Shown here one piece after another: positions 10,835 to 22,616 of a DNA stretch of 64,000 nucleotides; the first letter of the stretch is position 1; each line of letters starts with the position of its first letter. Both the position numbers and the translations under genes were made by a program. Origin of the DNA: Siphonodentalium dalli (taxonomy: Eukaryota > Mollusca > Scaphopoda > Gadilida > Siphonodentaliidae); NCBI GenBank assembly GCA_032622095.1, contig CP136067.1:193588052-193652051 (forward strand), in the 5' to 3' direction. Below the pieces are notes generated by a model. That model saw only the letters and a program-made list of their open reading frames with translations. It was not told the origin of the DNA and ran no database searches.

Positions 10835-13800
10835 CTGGAAAATAAATGGGACCAATTTATCCAACAAAGGCCAGTAAAGCAATTTTGTGTTGTTTTTTTT
10901 TCGTCACGCCTCAGATATTACCTTGGTTAATATATAGCCACTTCACCTTACACTTGAATCACTTGGACATAAATGTATTAATACATAAAGATCCTAATAT
11001 TGGATACCCAAAAACGAAGACTCTTATTTCCGTTCTCTGACTGAGGCGCCACTTCGGTTGAAACAGAGATGGAAATATGTCCTATATAAAACTCGCAACA
11101 ATTATGAGTCACACAGGCTCGTATATTGGAATAAAACCTCATATTTGGGAAGAATGTGTAATGCACCCAGCACGCTTAATGTGACACCTAACCCTAAAGG
11201 GAAAAAAAATATTTTTCTCCGATTTCACGCCCATCCACATTTTCAGTGAAAAGAGTCGTTAAATGATAAAAAAATGTCACGCCCTATATATGACGCGCAT
11301 CTATTTTTGTGGTCCATCCTCTGGCCACGCATGTCCTATCAACCATTAATGTTTTATCATACAACTAATTATTTTTTATGACACCCGAGTTCAGTGCACT
11401 TGGTCACTGGCTGATAAAAAGTCAGACGGCAACATCGGACGCGCTGGATAATTGATAGGGAGGACCCGGAACCGGAACCAAGATTAGACACTCTCATGCG
11501 AACGGAGGCCAATTAACGACCCTATGTAAATATACCATTCTCTAATTTCATAATTACGTCGGGGTATAATTATGATTGTGTTATGCACGTGCAGCCACGA
11601 TATTCTTATGTCGTCTGCTTCGAAAAGAAACCAAAACAATAACAGACGCTTCCGTATAGAAATCTCATAAAACGGAACACAATAAGATAGCCCGCCCATT
11701 GGGAGCCTTTATTCTAGTGTTTACCTGGAAACTCAGATTTCGTTCCGTTTTATGTGTCTGGTATTTGTTTTATTTGGAATCAATTGCAAGGGGGCACTGG
11801 GTACACCGATCGAACAACAAACACCTGCGAGAGTCATCGATCATAAAATCACTGCTTTGATGTGAGCAAATAGTCGAAGAATCATTGAACATAGCAACTC
11901 CTTGATTATCCTTTACTTTTACGGTTGTAAGATCAGGCAGACCAAATCTCACACTGAGTAATAGCCTTATCCGTCCCTAAATTGTTCAGATCCTGTTGAA
12001 ATTTTGTCGAGTTTATCTAAACATGAATCCGGTGTAGATGGTGATCATAATCACCGGTGCTATGATATCAAAGAACCGAATTCGAATAACCAAGTACTGT
12101 ATGAAGTATTCGAATATATTTAATATATATTTTTATAGACGGTCCGGTTATTTAGCAATGAATGCGAATTAAAATTATAAAATAAATTGCTTTATATATA
12201 GGTTTAAACATATTTTAATAGAATATTCAGTTACATATACTAGGGGATTGGAGGACAAGTTCTTAAAACTTAGATGGATCTCCGCTCCCCACAATACAGA
12301 AAAGTATGACACCAAATATAAATGGTATATTTAAACAGAATAGGTTTGTCATGACGGGTGCATGTATACAATAACAATTGAATTTGAATAACTATACTAT
12401 TAAGTATTACTGGTGAGTGATAGTGTGGTGGTTGAGGGGGGGGGGGGGGTAAGTCTGGGTGCGAGTTAAATATATAAATCATGTGGTTCTTTAATGATCG
12501 ATGTTAATGGGGGTACATTTGTTAGGGGTGGCTAACTATATAGCCGACAGGGGAGTTGTACATGAACGTTATACTTAATGGTGGTTTATATATATATATC
12601 AACTCCAACTGAGTACCGACTCGGCTACATGGAATTAATTCCGTGTTAGCATCCAGGCCGTACACGAAATTTTAGATCATGACATGCGCTAACGAAATTT
12701 ATGTGATACAAAACCAGGTTGTACCCCTTTAATAGTTACATGTATATATGGTTCAATAAGAAAACATGTTCCATCACGTTTGTTTTGCTGTTTCTATCGT
12801 GAGAACGGTCAGAATTGTGGAAAATTTTCAAATTGATAAACTCCATGACACAAAAGGAAGATACAGTTATATAAATAGCCGTGATGCAGACTATATGCCT
12901 TTCGTCCTGGGTGTGACGGGACAAGTAAAAGAAATGTCCCCGGTTACCCCGGGCAAACTAATCCGACACAGCGGGGAGTACCCAGTGTGAGAATCTGTAC
13001 CACCGCGCAGACAAAAGGAGGAGACCTGTTAAGAGTCATCTCAATAAACAACTTTGGCGTTTTGAATAGAAATGCGATGCTGATGCCTTTTGTATAAGCG
13101 TAATTTCGCTTCCATTTATTCTGACTAATATGATTGTGTTCCCTAATTTTTATTGAAATTTCTGATGTTTGTCAATAACAGTCAAACGCGATCTAACATG
13201 CTAAGGTGCTGCGACATTTTGGGGAAAGGAATAAATAACAACAAACTTGTCTAAACGAGTCTGTTTATAGTCATTCACTCGGTGGATGCTGAACTTATTT
13301 GGAAGTGCATGATATTCGAGATATGTCATCACAATCATCACGCTGTTAGCCCGATTGGAATTTTCCGTAATCTTTTCTGAATGATACAGGGTACACCATT
13401 TCAGCGAGAAAAGTGCCTGTGACGCATGGGTTGGGTACAGACTTATTCGGTTTACTCACAGAAAATAATCGCACAATAAGTCTTCAAGTGAAACTTGTTG
13501 AAACACTATTGTAAAATATAACCTAGACTTATAAATACGAAAGAAAGTGATTTAGTTATTGAAGTCTTCGCAAAAATAATTATTGTTGTGCCTTTAAAAA
13601 AACTAGAAAATGACTAGATCGCAATCGGAAAATTCAATCGCAAAAAGAGAAAAGAAAAGAAAAACCTCACAGTCACAAATAAAAAGCCAAACGACGTGAG
13701 CGAATTACCTTGTAATTGTGACATAGTGTAATATCACAGATCTGCGGTTAGATTTATTGGGTGTTGATAGATGCTGAAGTTTGTTTCCAGGTGACGTAAT

Positions 13801-14274
13801 TCAGCCGGCTCGCGAGCACGTGAAGATCGCATCAGTGTCAATGTCGTAATCATCATAAAGAATCATAAAGCACGGCGTTTCATCGCAGTCCGACTCCCGG
13901 TCGTGGTTTTTATCGTGATCGGGGAAATTAGTCCCAGAATGCACTGCCTTGAACCTCTTTATTTCTCCATCAACTTTCAATGGCGCGCTGATTTACAGAC
14001 TCGATGCCACATGTCATATTTTGACAGCCCAGTTTTTTTTAACGAGTGGTAGATAAATTTTAATTATTCTTGGCGTATAATCGTCATCAACTGAGCGCGT
14101 GACGATGGCATGTTTAATATCGTGATTTGCACCAAACCGCAGACAGTTCCAGCCAAGTGAATTGCATGCTCTAAATAATGTTGTCATTCTTAATTTATAG
14201 TAAAATCTATGGAAGTGCGTGCGTTTGAGGCTGTATAGTATAGTTTCAGAATATTCATTTGGAGGAACGAACTT

Positions 14275-14700
14275 TTAAAGACATATTATGTACTTGTTCG
14301 GGTGCGTGAAACTGCTAAGTTTGTATTCAGGCACTATGCCATTTGGAGGAATGCAACATTGTACTAACACAACACGGCCGAAAATCTGAAGCAAATCGAC
14401 CGCACCACTCCATAGAAAAAACATCGTCCGAACTACGCTCAATTGTAAATATTTACTACTCGATTCGGGACGCATCTATTGGCAATCGATTCGGGACGCA
14501 TCTATTGGCAATAAACTAACGAAAACGATTTCACCATCGAGATTCACTGCGTTTAATTAATACATATGAATGACGGTGTTTGTTGTAAATTTAGATATAG
14601 TATTTGTAAAAATAACTACTTTGAATAAGATTATTCTCCATTTCTATTTGATCACCCTATATATATACTGGAGTGTTTCACACCACTTTAACTCAATATC
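14275..14700. repeat. Dispersed 350-bp repeat, copy 1
   Basis: Shared with 22025-22400 and 61785-62050. Landmarks in order are TGTTCGGGTGCGTGAAACTG, GGAGGAATGCA, CTCCATAGAAAA, CTCAATTGTAAATATTTAC, TCGATTCGGGACGCATCTAT and CTATTTGATCACCCTA. No terminal repeats are evident and the class is unknown to me. This copy has an extra 26-bp duplication at 14460-14512. Confidence 0.75.
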
Positions 14701-15373
14701 AGAGTAGGAAAAAAAACTAAAAAAAAACTCGACACAACACGGCATAAACCGAGAAAAAAAATAATTGACGATAATTTGGTATCAATGTTCAATACTGCAT
14801 GTTGAACTATATATGTATAGGGAACTCAGAAACACGTTCTAAATTAATGACAGTTATAAGCAATGATACTTCCGAATAAACTCATTTAAAGTGAGTGAAC
14901 CCTATGATGTGAACAGTCAGTAATTTTAGAATTTATTCAGTTCAAATAGAAAATCCAGAAATTACGCAGCCGTAAACTGCAGAACAGAGAAACAAGTGTA
15001 TATATGAACAACAGAAGTTCGAACGGATGCAAATATAATTCCTTTGAACCCGTCTAGATATGTCTTTTTTTCTGCACGTCAAATGACTGCACTCGGAAGC
15101 CCCCACTTCGGCTGGGAAGCATGCACTTGGCAGATTCTTCAAACGCAATTTCATAACATGAAGTGATAACCATTAGAGTGAACCTATATATACTTCAACA
15201 ACTATGCATAAGTAATTATCTATAACGTTAAAACTATGCCTCATAGAACTGTTGTGAAGTGTATTAACAGTTTTGTGAATATTGTCCCCACCTATGCATG
15301 CTGCACTCGTACATGTACTCGTTATATGCAACTTATCATCTGTCATGTTCAGCTTTATGCATCACCTGCAACG

Positions 15374-15664
15374 TTAAAGGGGGACTGTACACTAAATCCG
15401 GTCATTTATGGGACCATCTCCTTTTATATACACTCAAAAGAAATAAATGCAACAAATGAATAATAATGAAAAAATTTATTTATGACTCCAGCCATTTATT
15501 CATTTTCATTATAATTACCATATTGTTTGTGTCGCTCATAGAGCACATGAGTGTATTTTGCACTAATCCATGGATCAAATTCATTCACTTGTTGCATTTA
15601 TTCTATGAGTATAAAATGAGATGGTCCCACAAATGGCCGGATTTAGTATACAGTGCCCCTTTAA
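15374..15664. mobile_element. TTAA-flanked AAAGGGG foldback, complete
   Basis: TTAA at 15374-15377 and 15661-15664 flanks AAAGGGGGACTGTACAC at the left and GTATACAGTGCCCCTTT at the right. The inner arms CCGGTCATTTATGGGACC and GGTCCCACAAATGGCCGG pair. It is a 291-bp non-autonomous foldback element and gives the intact structure for the broken copy at 5475. Confidence 0.85.
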
Positions 15665-16726
15665 GATTTCACTCCCACAAGTGGTCAAAATATCGTATAC
15701 CGACTGTTGGGTATAGATTGAGCGATTTTTATCCCAGTATAATTTAATACTTTTATAACTTTGTAAATGACATCACCAATGTGACTGTAATCCCATAATA
15801 CACCGCAAACATCACAGTCACGTGATTACGATCTACCAAAAGCTTTTCTGTGTTAAATAATAATTTCGTCCCAGAACGAAATCCTGTTAAACCAAATTTA
15901 TAGTCGACGAATGCCTTCCGGTCATAATTAAATGGGTGTAAAAATCAGGACTCGGACATGGACAACTACAAGGGGTCGCGCAGTTTTGTGTGCGTGTCAC
16001 GTGAGGTTAATTGTCGTGGTAACAGGATTGTGGCGTGTAAAGAAATCTCTGTGGGCAAATGACAAGGCTCCCAAATAAAATGTGATAAGGACACGTTCCT
16101 GTAGGCATTGGCGGTTTATCGGTGAAATAAACCGTGGTCATAACATGTTCCTGGTGAACAACGATCGAAACCTTTTAGAAGCTGCTAATCCAAGGCGATA
16201 AAATATGATTTAATGGATGTCAGCATGACATATACCAGTTCCATCCGCATCAGCTTGATTTAGAATAAGGGTGCGGTGGCACATAATAGGCCAACATAAA
16301 CGTTGTGATATGCATAGCGGCGACAACGAAGATACACTCAAAGATTTACAATTAATTATTGACCATATAAGGGCAATCAAGAGTTAACTAGTGACGAGCA
16401 AGCATGTGGGACGAGAATAATGAAACGTACACATGTAAGCAAGCTATAAAATAGAAACGTAACTCTCAGAAAGATATCGAAGATATCTGCTTGCTGCTAG
16501 ATCCTTTTCCCTTTTTCTATTCTGTTCATGTTTCCATCATCAAACTGCTGTTCATCATAAATGTAATATTAATTGGGGCAAATAAATATTGTTTAAATCA
16601 TCTCTCAGAAACAACAGTCACGAAGTTTCAACCGAAAATTTCAATCTCGCCTTCTGTCCCTTATACGCCATGCCCAATTCCACATAGAACGTCTTTAGAA
16701 CTGATTATAGCGATAAATTTACTCAC

Positions 16727-16950
16727 CAGGTGTCGCCCTCTATAAGAGTCTACGAATTCGTCGCTTATTCTCCTCAGTTCTCGTCCGAACTCGATTTCGC
16801 TGGCACGCCTGCGCGATGGCATGTCCGGTAACGACGAAGATCGGTCACGTGATATCGGGATGATATCCGGAAGTGGACCGTGGTGTTCGTCTGCTTCCTC
16901 CCCGCCACATTCGGAGCGATGCCGATGGCGGACTCGTCTGTGAGCTGAAC
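16727..16950 (-). CDS. BH3-only protein (Bim/Bmf type), BH3 exon
   Basis: The acceptor TTTGTGTTTCAG (16962-16951) and donor CTG-GTGAGT (after 16727) define a 224-nt exon. It begins with the last two bases of a split Gly codon, fitting the single base left by the upstream exon, and encodes 74 further residues. Near its end lies E-I-E-F-G-R-E-L-R-R-I-S-D-E-F-V-D-S-Y. This matches the BH3 helix of Bim at the key positions: Ile, Leu (codon 16777-16775), Ile, the small residue (Ser where Bim has Gly), the invariant Asp, and Phe. The helix binds the groove of pro-survival Bcl-2 proteins and, in the family, triggers mitochondrial apoptosis. Upstream the exon is Arg- and Ser-rich, with R-R-R-A-S directly before BH3, a basophilic-kinase-like site. 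Ending an exon just after BH3 also fits Bim gene structure. The motif is highly specific and a chance match is very unlikely. Confidence 0.88.
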
Positions 16951-17289
16951 CTGAAACACAAATAAAAATGGCGAGGTAAAGCAAACGTCATGCAGCGATG
17001 AAAAAGTAAAAAAAAGTAATTCTGCACACAAAAACCTGCAAGACACAAGGTGGGGTTGAACCTTTTGTTTCTCCAATTAAGAGTTTTAACTAATTATTAT
17101 ATTACAACTTAATCAACTTAAGTGTTGATAACCTTGAAGGATTTGCAGGTTACGAGTCATGCATGCATACATGGGCTTGCGAGCTTGATAGTTTTTTGTT
17201 CTTCTGTATTAGTATATGTTTTGTTTGTTATTTTTTAGCAGTCCCTGCATGGCCTATAAAGTATATATTTTTAGCAGATTTTATTTATA

Positions 17290-17345
17290 CCATCACTGCA
17301 AGAGGGCCACCGTTGGCTCAGTCGGTTAGGCGAATCGCATATTGA
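17290..17345 (+). repeat. tRNA-like SINE head fragment
   Basis: GTTGGCTCAGTCGGTTAG resembles the D-arm and A-box of a tRNA and is preceded by GAGGGCCACC. There is no matching anticodon arm or B-box downstream, so it is not a tRNA gene. A similar head, GGCCCCGGTGGCTCAGTTGAT, occurs at 26317. Read as 5' remnants of a tRNA-derived SINE. Confidence 0.45.
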
Positions 17346-17529
17346 GCCAGCATAGGTCGCATCGGCACCTTTAAGCATCTCCATGTATACATGCATGCAG
17401 ATATAGCACGGAGCGAATTAAACATTGTAGAGAATAGTATAGGTTATATAAAACCACTTGTAAGTCGACACGTCGCCGCTTAAATGTAAGTCTGTGCCTC
17501 GCCGCCCATGCAAGAGTGAGGAGTAATAG

Positions 17530-17544
17530 CCCCCCCCCCCCCCC
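17530..17544. repeat. C homopolymer tract
   Basis: Fifteen consecutive C. Comparable C or G tracts are at 12436-12449 (G), 40485-40498, 45529-45557 (29 C) and about 55468-55484. Such tracts are assembly-fragile. Confidence 0.8.
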
Positions 17545-18574
17545 ACTATAAGAGGGTTATGATTTGACACACATGCACGGATTCGCACATCTTGTGTTTA
17601 CTGTGTATACTACAATACTAAATCACGATTTTACCGTGTTCCATCTTGTCAACTATAGCATCGACGAAAAGACGAAATTTTTAATGACGTGCGAAATAGC
17701 GAATTGTATGTTTTATTATATTCTTTGGGGCAGCATTTGTAATAATACTGCTTCATTTCTGATTTCCACAAAGACGCTCAAGATGTCAAGAAAATTACAA
17801 GAAGACATTGAAGAAATACAAAGGTCACAACTCAGATCGACTGTCAGTATTTTGTGTTTGGCACCTGCCAAGGGAGGTAATTGTGACTCCATTCATGCGG
17901 GATATAAACGACAAGTCAGACTGATGTTATACACAAATCTGCATATGTTGTGCAACATTTAAACCAATACACGTGTCGATTTTACCGCTATCTGTTCGTT
18001 GCTATTGTATTGACATATATCGGTTTTCTGCATTCATAGTTGTGATTCACTCATAATCTCAATAAGTCAGATGCAACAATTGGAGAATTTAAGATCTCAA
18101 TCAGTGTCTCAATTCACAATGTTTTTGTTCAGAACAAAATATACAATTTAACAATGTACGACACAAGTTTGCTTTCAAATGTGGGCGCGTGCTCAAATGA
18201 ATATCCCTTCGGCAAATATACGCATGATCTTTCTTATGATTTGTATGCATATGAAATAAAGAAATCGCAAATGGGCGTTTTGTCTTCCGTTGTTCATCTG
18301 AATGAATCTTAGCATTGCTGTGCAGCGTTGATGCGTCAACACGTGTGAAATTAACTGATCTAACAGGTAGAAACACAAATAGGCATGACAATAGATCGTG
18401 AAGACAGGTGGGGGAAGAGTATCTTTTGTCCAAGAGTTTTGTGAAAGATAATGGTGAAGAAACCAGTGAAGAAACTATAATATAATGTCCGCATGAATAA
18501 TTATGCCGACCATCATCATGTGTAGTGGTCAGACAAATGCTTAGATCATGTAATGAATCTCTATTCTGGCTGTG

Positions 18575-18665
18575 CATGCCGATATAGAGATCTTATACTC
18601 CACCAGTTCAAAACCTGGGAACTTATTTATGTTCTGACAAGGAAGTTTATAAATCTGAAGAAAAA
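18575..18665. repeat. GCCCGTAGAG foldback family, end fragment
   Basis: TAGAGATCTTATACTCCACCA followed by GTTCAAAACC-GGGAAC matches the left end of the element at 41045-41130. Only this end is present. Confidence 0.6.
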
Positions 18666-18700
18666 AAACCAGTGCAGATATTGTTTCTTAATAATGTATT

Positions 18701-18960
18701 TCACAGTATAGGTAAAGGTTCCATCACATGGTAAGAACGCCATTGCAGCTGTTTGGTGGTATTAAAAGTAAGACCAATGGTAACGGCTACTGACTCACAG
18801 ACGTCGAGAAGACGGCGAAGACCCTTCACAGACGGTGCTGCCAGACACATATCATCAGCGTAACAAAAATTATTCAAAGTACAGTTACGAATCACGCATC
18901 CAGCATTCACCTCATTCAGCAGTTCACTCATACCATATATGTACAAATTAAAAAGATGCC
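18701..18960 (-). pseudogene. Non-LTR retrotransposon reverse transcriptase, C-terminal part (broken)
   Basis: On the minus strand the frame continues a reverse transcriptase after the MITE: H-L-F-N-L-Y-I-Y-G-M-S-E-L-L, then N-F-C-Y-A-D-D-M-C-L, the catalytic Y-A-D-D box of the palm, then L-A-A-P-S-V-K-G-L-R-R-L-L-D-V-C. Homology fades near 18760. The reading frame does not join the upstream part even if the MITE and one TTAA are disregarded: the 13 bases between the conserved Leu-Ser codons and the Leu-Phe-Asn codons are not a multiple of three. The element is therefore dead independently of the insertion. It lies in the long intron in the same direction as the host gene. Confidence 0.85.
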
Positions 18961-19313
18961 TTAACCCTTTACCCAACAAACCGGCCAAAACCGGCCAAAT
19001 AAAGCTTCAACAGCCTAAAATATCTTCGGTCTGTCTCAATAGAACCATACAAATATGGATATCATTGGAACCGGCTCCTTGACCACATTGTGATAGTTAC
19101 AGTTATGCCCTGTGCCAATGCATTCTATTATATATGCGAGTCGACCATTGGCCTAACACTTTTTACCATTTTTTCTTACATTCTTTAACAATTTTATAAT
19201 TTTTAATGTGTTAAGCCAATGCATTCTCTTATATATGTGAGGCGACCTATGGTCGACTCGCATATATAAGAGAATGCATTGGCACAGGGCCCTTCTGTTG
19301 GGTAAAGGGTTAA
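18961..19313 (+). mobile_element. piggyBac-type MITE with paired hairpins, copy 4, inside LINE
   Basis: TTAACCCTTTACCCAACA at 18961 and TGTTGGGTAAAGGGTTAA ending at 19313 give a clean TTAA duplication inside the reverse transcriptase frame. The first hairpin is truncated: its left arm is followed directly by TCGACCATTGGCC, so about 50 bases of the loop and right arm are deleted. The second hairpin (about 19216-19283) is intact. Confidence 0.92.
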
Positions 19314-20490
19314 AATGGCTTAGGACACTACCTTGTCTAACACCAGCATCAGGACAGAAGCAGTTTGATAACTCAGATCCCCATATGACTCTGAATTGCT
19401 GGTTTCGGTACCAGTTAATTAAGAGCCTTACAATTATCGGAGGCACCTCGCCTTCTAACAGTTTTTGGAAAAAGACATCATGTTGGATTCGGTCGAACGC
19501 CTTGCTGGCGTCGCGGAAACAAGCAGTGGTGTTTTTGGACACATAGTACCTCACAGCTTTATTCAGAGCAAAAACACACGTGTCAGTAGAGTGCTTAAAT
19601 CCGAATTGATTGGCATTGGTACGAAGATTGTCCTCACATTTACTCAGAATTAAAGTCTCCAAAATTTTCGAAATAACAGAGGATAATGCAATAGGTCTAT
19701 AATGGTCTTTATCGTTAACATTTCCGGATTTGTTTTTAAAAATTGGGACAAGAATAACTTCCAACATCTTAGGTGGCAGATGACTATGAGTCAGGGAAAA
19801 GTTGAAAAGTCGACACAACCATTTAGGTAAAGATTTTCCACAGTATTTGAAGTGCTCCGATGTAACACCATCGCGTCCAGCAGATTTACCAGTCCCTAAA
19901 TTTGTTGTGACATTGCACATATCATCATCAGAAAAAGTCATGACTCCGCCCTCGGACGAAGATATTGCAGGAGAAGACAACATTTCAGAACCCTGACACA
20001 GAAGGTGTTTGAAGTGATCGAACCACAAGTCCGTTACTTCACGGCCGCCTGTTACGCCACCAACAGTCGCAGCGCATCCTGATTTGCATCCTGAAGATAA
20101 CTTCCTCCAGAAACTAGTAAACTTCTTATCATTGGAATCAGAAGCTATTTGCAATCAGCTTTGTATCTCCCCGCATCACGTTTACATTTCCGATAAGCAT
20201 ACTTAAACTGGGACCGGGAACGACACATCGATTCATATATATACCCATAGCTAGGTCGACCTTGATTTATCCATACACCGAAAAAGTGACGTGCGTAATT
20301 ATAGAGTTTTTTAACAGAAGACTTCCAATCCGGAAAATTGGAGTAGCTGTTCTTATTCGACCTTTTGAATTTGAGACGATGCTGCGATTACAGCGTCTAC
20401 AAGCGCTGCCACAATGTTGAGTATGTCAATCAGGTCCTTATGTTCCCCAAGTGAGCAGCATGGGTCATCAACCGAAAAGGCTTCCAACCC
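19314..20490 (-). pseudogene. Non-LTR retrotransposon reverse transcriptase, N-terminal part (broken)
   Basis: The minus-strand frame from about 20154 to 19314 encodes the fingers and first palm of a LINE reverse transcriptase. Seen in order are a G-R-D-G-V-T-S-E-H-F stretch, L-P-P-K-M-L-E-V-I-L-V-P-I-F-K-N-K, D-H-Y-R-P-I-A-L-S-S-V-I-S-K-I-L-E, D-A-S-K-A-F-D-R-I (the first catalytic Asp) and G-V-R-Q-G-S-V-L-S. Further upstream, across at least one stop near 20155, a linker-like segment (K-L-Y-N-Y-A-R-H-F-F-G-V-W-I, then F-K-Y-A-Y-R-K-C-K-R-D) extends to about 20490. No endonuclease domain is present, so the copy is 5'-truncated. The clade (RTE-, CR1- or Jockey-like) cannot be decided by eye. 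Confidence 0.88.
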
Positions 20491-20687
20491 GAAGGTATAT
20501 GTGTTAACAAGAATATGCCATACTCTATACCAATTTGAGAATATTTAGCGAACAAAATTTCCGACATATACAGCTGACATATATCTATTATTATTTCAAG
20601 ACATTATAACCAATACTTTTGGACAAGACGACATCTGAATATATGTTCTCACGAATCGTGCAATCAACTCGAGAGAGAGCGTTAACT

Positions 20688-20735
20688 CCACACGTGGTTA
20701 CAATACACGTCATGGTTAAAAATAACCACACGTGG
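20688..20735. promoter_or_regulatory. Inverted pair of CACGTG E-boxes
   Basis: CCACACGTGGTTA (20688-20700) and TAACCACACGTGG (20723-20735) are perfect inverted copies separated by 22 bases. Each holds a CACGTG core. It could be a bHLH-zipper site pair or just a small hairpin. No function is shown. Confidence 0.4.
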
Positions 20736-21516
20736 CGGTGCGCATTAAACGAGAGCGCGTGAAATCCTGCTGCGCCAGAACCGATGTACGCTAATGTTAT
20801 GAAATCCGATCATTGACACACATCGGGTAGTCGGTCACTGGGCGGGTATATTTGGTAAGCAAAGTCGGTCACAACTGCCTTATATTGGTTATATTAAGTG
20901 ATAAATATGGAGCATGGCATTGCTGACGCAATTACCATATTTATATTTCCCGCCATGGGCGCGGCACGTGGATGTGTGATGTTATCGTTTAATCTTGTTA
21001 TCTTATGTAAATCGAGGTGACATCTCGGTAAATATATGATAAACAATATGTCCAAAATCACGACCCCGTCACCGATAGGTTTCGATATAGAGTTGAATCG
21101 AAAATAGATTTATATAAAAGATACGAATTCGAATATATATACCTATATATGTTGCGCATTTATAAGCTATAGGTCGATACACAATTAAGAAATGATGCAA
21201 CGGAATAGCCCGAATATGTAAAATGTCGGGTTTTAGGTTAAACTGCGTTAACTGTGCATGACATTCATTCAGTGACCGACATGATTTGATGAAACCACCG
21301 CTCAGTAATCTTACAGGCACGAGTTCCTATCTGTTTTGATAGATTCCTTGTATGAGCATGAACTATATATTACATTAAATCTCATGATGACGAGATATTC
21401 TCCAATATCATGGGTAAGATTTGTTATCGCACCCCCTCCCCAAGCACATGAAACGTATTTTCAAAGTGTGGAGAAATTCTATGTACACCCTTGAGGACTC
21501 CAACTTAAATTTCTTT

Positions 21517-21916
21517 TTAACCCTTTACCCAACAGAATGGCCCTGTGCCAATGCATTCTCTTATATATGCGAGTCGACCATAGGTCGCCTCGCATATATA
21601 AGAGAATGCATTGGCTTAACACATTAAAAATTATAAAATTGTTAAAGAATGTAAGAAAAAATGGTAAAAAGTGTTAAAAAAAGATTTTTTTTAGGCCAAT
21701 GCATTCTCTTATATATGCGAGGCGACCTATGGTCATCTCGCATATATAAGAGAATGCATTGACACAGGGCATAACTGTAACCATCACAATGTGGTCATTG
21801 AGCCGGTTCCAATGATACCCATATTTGTATGGTTCTATTGAGACAGACCGAAGATATTTTAGGCTGTTGAAGCTTTATTTTGCCGGTTTTGGCCGGTTTG
21901 TTGGGTAAAGGGTTAA
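21517..21916 (-). mobile_element. piggyBac-type MITE with paired hairpins, copy 5
   Basis: TTAA at 21517-21520 and 21913-21916, ends CCCTTTACCCAACA and TGTTGGGTAAAGGG, both hairpins present. The second hairpin has a loop change (GGTCATC in place of GGTCGAC). At 400 bp it is close to the consensus length. Confidence 0.92.
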
Positions 21917-22024
21917 CAAAACAAAAACAAAGACAGTAAAAAACCAGTCCCATATAAGCTGTGATCGGTAATTGTCGGGTCTTTGAAATTCAATCAAATG
22001 CAGAAATACATTCAACTGTTAAAG

Positions 22025-22400
22025 ACGTATATATATGTACTTATTCGGGTGCGTAAAACTGATAAGTTAGTACTCAGATGCTATAGGCCAACTGGAGGAA
22101 TGTAGCATTCTAGTAACATCTCCGAAAATCTCAAGCAAATCGACCTACCACTCCATAGAAAACATCGTCTGAACTATACGCTCAATTGTAAATATTTACT
22201 AATCGATTCGGGACGCATCTATCGGCAATAAACTAACGAAAATGATTTCGTCATCGACAGTCACTGCATTTAATTAATATTTAAGAATGACGATGTGTAT
22301 TGGCAATTTAGATATAATATATGTAAAAATAACAACTTTGAACAAGATTATCCTCCATTTCTATTTGATCACCCTACCGGAGTGTTTCACATCACTTTAA
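22025..22400. repeat. Dispersed 350-bp repeat, copy 2
   Basis: Co-linear with 14275-14700: TTCGGGTGCGTAAAACTG, CTCCATAGAAAACATCGTC, TCGATTCGGGACGCATCTAT, CTATTTGATCACCCTACCGG. It carries no extra 26-bp duplication. Confidence 0.75.
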
Positions 22401-22616
22401 AACCAAATACAGGTTGCAAAACATATTGAAGACTCACAATGAAAGGTACCAATTGGAAAATTCTGACTGGGGTGTTGGTGTCGAGGGGGTTGTAACATAA
22501 GCTCAACTTGGTATAGTCCGAGGGATGAAACTGAAACTAGACACCCCTCTCCCGAATGAGGAGGCTCTGTTATCCCTACAAATGAATTTCATTAGAAGTT
22601 GTACCATTGCTTTGGT

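Larger units (their letters stand above)
10835..16726 (-). other. Intron between BH3 exon and terminal exon
   Basis: A 5.9-kb intron bounded by GTGAGT (16726-16721) and TTCCAG (10840-10835). It holds a dispersed 350-bp repeat (14275-14700), an AAAGGGG element (15374-15664), a 26-bp direct repeat of CGATTCGGGACGCATC at 14460-14512, a G-run near 12436-12449, and an unexplained acidic open frame at 13801-13992. Apart from these I see no other exon. Confidence 0.6.

Noticed and set aside
12436-12449. G and C homopolymers as possible quadruplex or regulatory signals
   Set aside because: Single homopolymers with uncertain length in assembly. No G-tract spacing pattern supports a specific structure.
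16774-17076. Overlapping minus-strand frames around the BH3 exon in the other two phases
   Set aside because: They are shadows: only the frame matching both splice phases carries the BH3 motif.
17564-17962. 132-residue plus-strand open frame
   Set aside because: No recognisable domain, composition like translated AT-rich DNA, no splice or promoter context; it lies in the intron of the opposite-strand gene.
18101-18577. 158-residue minus-strand open frame
   Set aside because: His/Ser/Leu-rich without motif, no flanking splice sites that would fit the BH3-only gene. Length alone is not enough.
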